DNA from: Acidobacteriota bacterium
GTDB taxonomy: Bacteria; Acidobacteriota; UBA6911; RPQK01; JADFOI01
DNA length: 6,870 bases
Assembly (NCBI GenBank): GCA_022545645.1
Contig: JACZQQ010000145.1
Coordinates: 1-6,870, forward strand
Reading direction: 5' to 3'
Below the pieces are notes generated by a model, which was given only the letters and a program-made list of their open reading frames with translations, was not told the DNA's origin and searched no databases. Position numbers and translations under genes: made by a program. Below, one piece after another: positions 1-4,613 of this stretch (its first letter is position 1; every line of letters begins with the position of its first letter).

Positions 1-263
1 TTCCATAAATACGGTGACGTTTGTGGCGAGCGCGACGGCGTCGAGTTCGCGAAGCGACGACGACGCGATGTCAGTGACATCGTGGAGGAGGAGAGACAAA
101 GAAATCGCCGCCGTCCCGCCGCCACCCTTTGGGCTGATGGAGGTTGCGGGTGATCTCTGTGTCGCTCGTCGTCGCCGATGTCCCTGCATCGCCTCCTCCT
201 CGCTCCTTGATCTCCCCTCGCAAGCCCCATCAGCAAACATCATCGTATTTATGGAACGAGACA
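1..263 (+). repeat. MITE-like repeat, copy 1 (left end cut by window start)
   Basis: This is a copy of the element complete at 1606-1876. Position 1 matches 1613 and position 263 matches 1876. By hand alignment I count about 12 substitutions and one 1-nt gap (near 77-79) over some 264 bp, or about 95% identity. Both ends carry the inverted repeat: 1-23 pairs with the complement of 234-263, with two mismatches in the visible part. The interior is GC-rich with CGACGA runs. The 1-nt gap shifts reading frame between copies, so the open frames across it are unlikely to be genes. The right end is followed by CTAAG, the reverse complement of the CTTAG flanking copy 2. No transposase is present, so mobilisation would have to be in trans. 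Confidence 0.85.
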
Positions 264-292
264 CTAAGTGGGCGACGGCGTCGCCCACTTAG
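264..292. repeat. Perfect 29-bp palindrome (14-bp arms, 1-nt centre)
   Basis: The arms 264-277 and 279-292 are exact reverse complements around a single G at 278. The sequence runs from CTAAG to CTTAG with core GGGCGACGGCGTCGCCC. It begins exactly where repeat copy 1 ends and lies 13 bp past the stop codon of the beta-barrel gene. It could act as a transcript-end hairpin for that minus-strand gene. There is no U-tract after it on either strand, so it is not a standard intrinsic terminator. The 12-mer GCGACGGCGTCG in its core also occurs inside both repeat copies (32-43 and 1644-1655). Confidence 0.8.
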
Positions 293-305
293 AAAAGGGG
301 CAGGT

Positions 306-1016
306 TTAGAAGAAGTAGAAAACGATTCCCGCTGCGGCTTCCACGTTGTGCAGAATGCCACTGACAGGGAAAAAGATTCCCCCTGGACCTGAAGAGCTCT
401 CTTCCAGGCCATAGCGAGGAATGGGACTCATGTGATCCTTGAAGTCGAATCGGAGTCCCAACCAGCGATTGAGGCGGGCCTCGAGTCCGCCACCCACGGC
501 AATACTGATGTCGATCGAGGAAGTGAGCTGGGTCGGATCGGCGAGAAAATCGCCACTGAGAGCAGCGCTCTTGGCCTCATCCGTGGGGTTGAAGCGAACC
601 GCGCCCAGACCGGCACTGAAAAACGGCCGTATCCGGCTCTCATTGTCCGTGAAGAAGCGCACGAAGTTGAGCTGAACTTGACCCACGTTGACCTTGAAAT
701 CGCGCTGCTCGATGACGCCTCCGGTGTCCTGGGTGATGCGTTGGTCGTTTCGACCGAAGCTGTAGTCACCTTCCAGAGTCCAGTGTTTGCTCAGGTCCAA
801 CGAGCCACGAAGGCGGAACTTTCCCCCGTTCAGAAATTGGGAGACATAGGAGTCCCCATTCAAATCGAAGGTGCGCTCCCCGGCGATAAATGAACCCCCG
901 AATAAAATCGTGATGCGCGGGTTGGGGTGGGCCAGGGCGTTAGGAACAGTTGCGGCGGTAACCAGTAGTGCGCAGACCACCCATCCCAGAACTCGTTTTG
1001 TATTCATTGTTTTCAT
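306..1016 (-). CDS. Outer-membrane beta-barrel protein (OMP_b-brl type)
   Basis: This is a 236-residue protein predicted to be exported and inserted in the outer membrane. Residues 1-29 form a signal peptide with a basic start, a hydrophobic stretch (about 9-22) and an ALA cleavage site before HPNP. The mature part alternates polar and hydrophobic residues with many aromatic girdle positions, as in small 8-to-10-strand barrels. It ends in FYFF, matching the C-terminal aromatic signal read by the BAM machinery. The ATG at 1016 is preferred because AGAGAGGA lies 4 nt upstream; the ATG at 1007 would be too far from it. The gene is separated from the upstream thioesterase by 207 bp and probably has its own promoter. 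The barrel class is supported by general features rather than a diagnostic motif. Its ligand or function is unknown. Confidence 0.8.
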   Translation of the reverse strand: MKTMNTKRVLGWVVCALLVTAATVPNALAHPNPRITILFGGSFIAGERTFDLNGDSYVSQFLNGGKFRLRGSLDLSKHWTLEGDYSFGRNDQRITQDTGGVIEQRDFKVNVGQVQLNFVRFFTDNESRIRPFFSAGLGAVRFNPTDEAKSAALSGDFLADPTQLTSSIDISIAVGGGLEARLNRWLGLRFDFKDHMSPIPRYGLEESSSGPGGIFFPVSGILHNVEAAAGIVFYFF

Positions 1017-1020
1017 CTTG

Positions 1021-1028
1021 TCCTCTCT
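1021..1028 (-). promoter_or_regulatory. Ribosome binding site of the beta-barrel gene
   Basis: AGAGAGGA on the minus strand lies 4 nt before the ATG at 1016 and 13 nt before the alternative ATG at 1007. It therefore supports the longer form MKTMNTKR. Confidence 0.6.
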
Positions 1029-1223
1029 TTAGTTCCTGTTTTGCAATGCAGTGACTAACTTAGCGGTATCCAGGAAGCAGGACAGTGACGGTCATCACAG
1101 TACATCTGCTGCATACGATGACCATCGACAGCTGCGGAAGGTTGGAGACACCCAGAGGGGGGTGCCTGAAGGCCATATAGCGGAAAAATAGAGGGGGAAG
1201 GTCTTTTCAGAGGTCCTGTTGCC

Positions 1224-1586
1224 CTACCTGGACCTGGGAACAATGGTTCTTCGATGAAGTCCCTTGCCGATGATCTTCTCGCCCTCCTTCACTTGCACCT
1301 CAAAAAGGAGTTTTCGTCCATCCGCCTCCAGGACTTTCGAAGACACGGTCAGTTCGGACCCCGGTAGGGCAGGAGCTTTGTGCTTGACCTGTACTTCATA
1401 TCCCACAGTGGCGAAACCGGCGGGAAGAAAGGGCCGAACTAATTCGGCGGAGGTGAGTTCCATCCAGGCAATCATCATGGGTGTACTCAGGACGGAAGTG
1501 CCCGTTGGAGACACGGTGTGTTCCTCTTCCACAGTCAGAACACGCTGATCGGTGATTCCCGGCCTAATGCCGTCAAACTTGTCCAT
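1224..1586 (-). CDS. FlK-like hot-dog fold acyl-CoA thioesterase
   Basis: This 120-residue protein resembles the fluoroacetyl-CoA thioesterase (FlK) family of single-domain hot-dog enzymes, which hydrolyse short acyl-CoA thioesters in the cytoplasm. Aligned from memory to FlK, VLSTPMMIAWMEL matches the segment with FlK Thr42 and Glu50, giving Thr35 and Glu43 here. VQVKHKAPALPG matches the segment with His76, giving His69. The triad thus looks intact. The rest fits as well: GFATVG at 57-62, LEADGRKLLFEV near 86-97, and a closing GKGLHRRTIV. The N-terminus GIRPGITDQRVLTVEEEHTV fits the family, so the protein looks full length although no good ribosome site precedes the ATG. An in-frame TAA lies just upstream, in the repeat junction. 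Fluoroacetate resistance should not be assumed, because most relatives have unknown acyl substrates. Confidence 0.85.
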   Translation of the reverse strand: MDKFDGIRPGITDQRVLTVEEEHTVSPTGTSVLSTPMMIAWMELTSAELVRPFLPAGFATVGYEVQVKHKAPALPGSELTVSSKVLEADGRKLLFEVQVKEGEKIIGKGLHRRTIVPRSR

Positions 1587-1605
1587 CCCGTTCTTGAGTT
1601 CTTAG

Positions 1606-1876
1606 TGCCTCGTTCCATAAATATGGTGACGTTTGTGGCGAGCGCGACGGCGTCGAGTTCGCGAAGCGACGACGACGCGATGTCTGTGCGCATCGCGGAG
1701 GAGGAGGGACAAAGAAATCGATGCCGTCCCGCCGCCACCCTTCGGGCTGATGGGGGTTGCGGGCGATCTCTGTGTCGCTCGTCGTCGCCGATGTCCCTGC
1801 ATCACCTCCTCCTCGCTCCTTGATCTCCCCTCGCAAGCCCCATCAGCAAACGTCATCGTATTTATGGAACGAGACA
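1606..1876 (+). repeat. MITE-like repeat, copy 2 (complete, about 271 bp)
   Basis: This is the complete copy of the repeat at 1-263, in the same orientation. Its terminal inverted repeats are 1606-1635 and 1847-1876, matching at 27 of 30 positions; they begin TGCCTCG and TGTCTCG. It is flanked by CTTAG at 1601-1605 and 1877-1881, a likely 5-bp target duplication. Because the ends are symmetrical, a 3-bp TTA duplication with tips GTG is equally possible. Inside, GGAGGAGGAGGGAC (1697-1710) can pair with GTCCCT (1793-1798) and CCTCCTCC (1805-1812) around a 6-nt bulge, so the element can fold on itself. No credible gene lies inside. Length, inverted ends, duplication and lack of a transposase fit a MITE. 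The parent transposon family is not identifiable here. Confidence 0.88.
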
Positions 1877-1909
1877 CTTAGGGAAGGATAGATCAGACAC
1901 TCGTGGAGA

Positions 1910-2605
1910 TCAATTCACCTCGCCGTGAGCCAGAAACCGCAGAAGGAGGTTCTGATCCTGGGCCTCACAGTGAAGAAACTGCACGGCCACCGAGTTGAGG
2001 GCTTTCCCATGACGCTCAATGGGGGTGACTCGCAAGACCCAGCCGACGACATCGATTTGATTGCTAGGGCTGAAATGGATTCTCGTCGCCAACCGATCTC
2101 CCCTAACCAGGGAAACAGGGGTGTCAAAAGCCAACCCGCCTACACTGATATCCTTGGTCATACAGTCAAATTCCTCACCAACGAGATTGCGGTCGGAAGC
2201 ATCGACGACGGTACAAGCCAGACGGATTTGCGTGCGCACCCGGTACGACTGCCTGCGCTGCACGGTGATTCCTCCCCCGCGCAACTTCGCCACGACATTG
2301 TGCTTGGATGCCTTGACAATTTCGGCTTCCCAAAAATAGGCGATGGCTTGCTCATCCCAGTATTTGATCCGAACTCCCGATCCCTTTCGAAAAGGGAGCG
2401 GCCAGACCGGTCTGGCTAGTTCCAGGCAGACTTCGTTGGGAGAGCTTTGGGTCACCATGGCCGGGACCTCTCCCTTGGATTTCACATGGATGGATATGGC
2501 TGATCCTGTTCTTGGGTAAGTACCAGGACTACTCGTGGATGGTTCACCCTCTTTTTCTATTGGCTGAGGATGTTCATTAGACACACTTTGATTTCCTAGA
2601 TTCAT
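1910..2605 (-). CDS. YcgR-like PilZ-domain c-di-GMP receptor
   Basis: This 231-residue cytoplasmic protein has a polar, Pro/Ser/Thr-rich start (1-35), a YcgR-N-like beta domain (about 36-112) and a C-terminal PilZ domain (about 113-225). Both signature c-di-GMP contacts are visible: RRQSYR, an RxxxR motif at Arg118-Arg122, and DISVGG, a DxSxxG motif at Asp152-Gly157. Binding is therefore expected. In this family ligand binding typically alters motility, polysaccharide export or gene expression through a partner, and no partner is encoded here. I chose the ATG at 2605 because GGGAGGA precedes it by 5 nt. A longer frame from a TTG at 2632 would add nine residues without such a site. The gene lies 235 bp downstream of the OmpA-family gene, beyond two hairpins, so it probably has its own promoter. 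Confidence 0.9.
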   Translation of the reverse strand: MNLGNQSVSNEHPQPIEKEGEPSTSSPGTYPRTGSAISIHVKSKGEVPAMVTQSSPNEVCLELARPVWPLPFRKGSGVRIKYWDEQAIAYFWEAEIVKASKHNVVAKLRGGGITVQRRQSYRVRTQIRLACTVVDASDRNLVGEEFDCMTKDISVGGLAFDTPVSLVRGDRLATRIHFSPSNQIDVVGWVLRVTPIERHGKALNSVAVQFLHCEAQDQNLLLRFLAHGEVN

Positions 2606-2610
2606 GCTTG

Positions 2611-2617
2611 TCCTCCC
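2611..2617 (-). promoter_or_regulatory. Ribosome binding site fixing the PilZ start
   Basis: GGGAGGA on the minus strand sits 5 nt before the ATG at 2605. It decides for that ATG over the upstream in-frame TTG at 2632. Confidence 0.75.
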
Positions 2618-2684
2618 TTGCGCTTTTATCAAGCAAGAAAGGATCCAATGTTCATGGAATGAGTTAAGTTAATGAAATATGGGA

Positions 2685-2701
2685 ACTTATGAAAAATAAG
2701 T
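2685..2701. promoter_or_regulatory. Small inverted repeat upstream of the PilZ gene
   Basis: ACTTAT (2685-2690) and ATAAGT (2696-2701) are inverted around a 5-nt AT-rich spacer, about 80 bp before the PilZ start codon. It could be an operator or part of the promoter region. No clear -35/-10 pair was found, so a regulatory role is only a possibility. Confidence 0.3.
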
Positions 2702-2725
2702 AGGGGTCTCTGGAGAGGGATTATG

Positions 2726-2759
2726 ACCATTTGTGTCAACTTGGGTTGACACAAATGGT
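2726..2759 (-). terminator. Perfect 15-bp stem hairpin (distal of two after the OmpA gene)
   Basis: The arms 2726-2740 and 2745-2759 are exact reverse complements with a 4-nt loop (TTGG on plus, CCAA on minus). It lies about 80 bp past the stop of the OmpA-family gene and 120 bp before the PilZ start. Position suggests a transcription stop or RNA-stabilising hairpin between the two minus-strand genes. No U-run follows on either strand, so classical intrinsic termination is not assured. Confidence 0.5.
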
Positions 2760-2800
2760 GATTTCTCGTGACGGTCAGGTGATGAAGGAGAGAAGGGTTG

Positions 2801-2833
2801 GACAGCGTGGCCGCAGAAAACGGCCACGCTGTC
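2801..2833 (-). terminator. Perfect 13-bp GC-rich hairpin directly after the OmpA gene
   Basis: GACAGCGTGGCCG (2801-2813) is exactly complementary to 2821-2833, with a 7-nt loop. On the minus strand it begins 7 nt after the TAA of the OmpA-family gene, the usual place for a terminator. On that strand the loop is TTTTCTG and the hairpin is followed by CAACCCTTCTCTCC rather than a clear U-tract. It is a strong hairpin but may work with Rho or protect the 3' end instead of acting alone. Confidence 0.6.
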
Positions 2834-2840
2834 CACTCGA

Positions 2841-3857
2841 TTAGAAGTTGTTCGCGCTCTCGTTCCCCCTTGCTGACTCCAAAGCGGCGGTTTCCAGGCC
2901 CTTATTGACGAGTATGCGAACCTCAACTCGTCGATTCTGCTGGCGGCCCTGGGAACTGGAGTTTTCAGCCACAGGGGCCAACTCCCCATATCCGTGGGGC
3001 GTGATCATCCGTCGTAATGAAATCTGGTGATGCTCGATCAAGTAGCGCACCACCGTTTCTGCTCGGCGCTGGCTGAGTAGAGCGTTATAGTTATCGTCTC
3101 CATCTGATGAAGCAAATCCTTTCACTTCAATCAGATAACCCTTCACATCGTTGGTTTGACGGGCCAGTCCGTCGAGTTGAGCTCGGGCATCTCCCGACAG
3201 GCTGGAACTGTTGAAGGTAAAGGCGATGACGAGCATGTGGGTTTCCTGATACTCGTCCAGGGCGGAAACTCGCTTGTCGGTATTATCGGCCCGGGAAATG
3301 GCGCGATCGGCAGTGCGTTGAGCCTGCCGGGCTTCACTGCGTGCTACACCGAAGGCCTCATTCAATTCCGTAATCTCTCCGGACAGGATCTCGGTGCGCT
3401 CTTCGAGATGATCCTGGCGGTTGTGGGCTTCCTCGACGCGCATTTCCACCGGCGACACTCTTGACGAGATAATCTGGGCAATCCTGAGATCGTCCTGAGT
3501 GAATTTGATCTCCTGGGCCACGAGTTCTCCCGAAGAGGTGCCATGTCCTTTCACCTGGAGCTTAAGGCCAAGAAGGAGATGTTGGGGAGTATAGCTGTTG
3601 GCTTTACGAAAGAAATTCTTTTTCCGCTCTTTAATGACAGTCTCGTCGGTCACGGCGATGCTCATTTCAGAGCCTCGCTCATCCCGTAAGGTAAAACCAT
3701 CCGTTGAGCGCTCGACGACGACACCGTTGGTCTTCATGACGCCCAAGGGAGCCTGAGTTTTAGGCTCGCTGCTGGTTTCCTGGGCGGCCTGCATTCCCAG
3801 GGTGGCGAAAAAGACCACCAGGGGAGCAATAATCAAATGACGTTTAATCCGTTTCAT
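2841..3857 (-). CDS. OmpA-family protein with DUF5666-like N-domain and coiled coil
   Basis: This is a 338-residue exported protein. A signal peptide covers about residues 1-24 and has no lipobox cysteine, so it is not a Pal-type lipoprotein. Residues 38-119 form a small beta-rich domain resembling DUF5666 (VVVERSTDGFTLRDERG, LQVKGHG). Residues 125-203 are charged, heptad-like helix (coiled coil). Residues 207-316 are an OmpA-like peptidoglycan-binding domain: YNALLSQRRAETVVRYL matches the NxxLSxxRAxxVxxxL motif, followed by HGYGE and NRRVEV. The domain normally anchors the envelope by binding diaminopimelate through an Asp and an Arg. Arg265 is present, but the Asp position (OmpA Asp271) is Ser250 in GFASSDG. 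The start is firm, with AAGGAGGGA 6 nt before the ATG. A short acidic tail ends the protein. The coiled coil could span the periplasm. Confidence 0.88.
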   Translation of the reverse strand: MKRIKRHLIIAPLVVFFATLGMQAAQETSSEPKTQAPLGVMKTNGVVVERSTDGFTLRDERGSEMSIAVTDETVIKERKKNFFRKANSYTPQHLLLGLKLQVKGHGTSSGELVAQEIKFTQDDLRIAQIISSRVSPVEMRVEEAHNRQDHLEERTEILSGEITELNEAFGVARSEARQAQRTADRAISRADNTDKRVSALDEYQETHMLVIAFTFNSSSLSGDARAQLDGLARQTNDVKGYLIEVKGFASSDGDDNYNALLSQRRAETVVRYLIEHHQISLRRMITPHGYGELAPVAENSSSQGRQQNRRVEVRILVNKGLETAALESARGNESANNF

Positions 3858-3892
3858 AACAATTCCCTCCTTTTCTTAAAAAGGTGCAAAAC

Positions 3893-3902
3893 GATCATGA
3901 TC
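3893..3902. promoter_or_regulatory. Palindrome GATCATGATC upstream of the OmpA gene
   Basis: This perfect 10-bp palindrome lies 36 bp upstream of the OmpA-family start codon, inside the likely promoter or 5' leader. A second perfect palindrome, CGGTATACCG, follows at 3924-3933. Either could bind a dimeric regulator. No specific regulator can be named. Confidence 0.3.
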
Positions 3903-4474
3903 AATTTTATGAAAGTTCTCTGACGGTATACCGACATCTTGGAGATGGTGCGGGTTCCAACCCGCGTCCTCCTGAGCGGATCGCAGCCCGATGATCTCCG
4001 ATTCCTTTACTTAGATGCGCGTTTCTCAAATTTGTTCCCTGAAACCCGTTTACAAAGTAACACACAGGCGTCCATCTGTAGAGAAGTCAGGAAGTGAGAT
4101 ATCAGTGGAAATCGTTGATTCTACTGAGGGTAAAGATGGGTCTCTCACCTTGAGTCAAAGGGTCCCATCCGAACTACAAAGCGTGAAATGAACGAAAGGT
4201 CCGATGTTACAGATGTTACGAAGGTGTGAATGAAGGGGATAGTGTCCCAGATTGTTTGTCAAAGATTAGTTTGAAATGAACTTTGAGGCGCACCTCCCCT
4301 GTATCCGAAGCGTTTCAGAGATGTTGTCACGAAGCGGATTCGGCACCTGAGGTGCCTCCCACCTGTAAACCAAGCTTGTCTCAACGAAATCATCGGGTTT
4401 TCGGATGCTGAAGTTCACCTCTCTGTAACCCTCTGATTATTTGGGATTTATGCTTATCCGAGTCACTTGCCGTG

Positions 4475-4494
4475 GCCAGGCCCTCAGGCTTGGC
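4475..4494 (+). promoter_or_regulatory. Leader hairpin upstream of the 639-residue protein
   Basis: GCCAGGCC pairs with GGCTTGGC across a CTCA loop: 8 pairs including one G-U in RNA. A second hairpin, CGCTCC/GGAGCG with loop CAAT, lies at 4522-4537. If transcription begins upstream, both would be in the 5' leader. They may influence RNA stability or be chance structures. Confidence 0.3.
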
Positions 4495-4574
4495 ATTCCA
4501 TTTGCTTAGAATGTCATTGAGCGCTCCCAATGGAGCGACTGATAAGATGGAGGTCTGAGTGATTAGGAGATTTA

Positions 4575-4613
4575 ATGAGGGTCTCCCACCAAGCAGCTGA
4601 AGCGATCCGATGA
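4575..4613 (+). CDS. Possible 12-residue leader ORF coupled to the downstream gene
   Basis: The frame reads MRVSHQAAEAIR and then TGA. An AGGAG ribosome site at 4565-4569 precedes its ATG by 5 nt. The TGA at 4611-4613 overlaps the ATG of the large downstream gene (4610-4612) in the ATGA form typical of translational coupling. The large gene has only a weak site of its own (TGAAG within 4598-4602), which makes coupling attractive. There is no run of one amino acid that would suggest classical attenuation. Such a short ORF can occur by chance, so this rests on the ribosome site and the exact overlap. Confidence 0.4.
   Translation: MRVSHQAAEAIR

Larger units (their letters stand above)
3858..4574. 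other. Divergent intergenic region with several palindromes, no gene seen
   Basis: No convincing coding region lies in these 717 bp. The region must hold the promoters of the OmpA-family gene (minus) and of the 639-residue protein (plus), but I cannot assign -35/-10 boxes with confidence. Palindromes seen are GATCATGATC (3893-3902), CGGTATACCG (3924-3933), GCGGGTT/AACCCGC (3950-3956 and 3959-3965), GGCACCT/AGGTGCC (4342-4348 and 4350-4356), GCCAGGCC/GGCTTGGC (4475-4482 and 4487-4494, one G-T pair) and CGCTCC/GGAGCG (4522-4527 and 4532-4537). GATGTTAC occurs twice in tandem near 4202-4218. Three loosely similar segments near 4256-4306, 4324-4371 and 4376-4430 each run from TTGTC to a CCTGTA or TCTGTA motif ending in CC. 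Confidence 0.5.

Noticed and set aside
14..292. Open frames crossing the repeats (for example 14-292, 1602-1877, 1633-1881)
   Set aside because: A 1-nt gap between the copies shifts frame, the products are low-complexity (Arg/Ser/Pro-rich), several frames are open at once, and the frames follow the repeat boundaries.
432..893. 153-codon plus-strand frame
   Set aside because: It lies entirely antisense to the beta-barrel gene, which has a signal peptide, ribosome site and C-terminal aromatic signal. No domain or ribosome site supports the plus frame.
1147..1166. GACACCC/GGGTGCC inverted repeat after the thioesterase gene as terminator
   Set aside because: The stem is short with a wobble pair, lies some 58 bp past the stop codon, and has no U-tract.
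1925..2419. 164-codon plus-strand frame
   Set aside because: It is antisense to the PilZ gene, whose RxxxR and DxSxxG motifs are clear. The plus frame shows no recognisable motif.
2606..2632. TTG start at 2632 for the PilZ gene
   Set aside because: The ATG at 2605 has an excellent GGGAGGA site 5 nt upstream. That site would lie inside the coding sequence of the longer version.
2740..2750. TTGACA box as a -35 element
   Set aside because: It is part of the perfect 15-bp hairpin stem, and no -10-like hexamer lies about 17 nt away on either strand.
3950..3966. tRNA T-arm-like sequence GCGGGTTCCAACCCGC
   Set aside because: A proper T-arm needs a 7-nt loop with a purine at position 57 and a 5-bp stem. 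Here the register gives a mismatch and C at 57, and no other tRNA arms are found around it.
4511..4558. 15-codon frame MSLSAPNGATDKMEV upstream of the leader ORF
   Set aside because: It has no ribosome site and no overlap with another gene. Frames this short are expected by chance.
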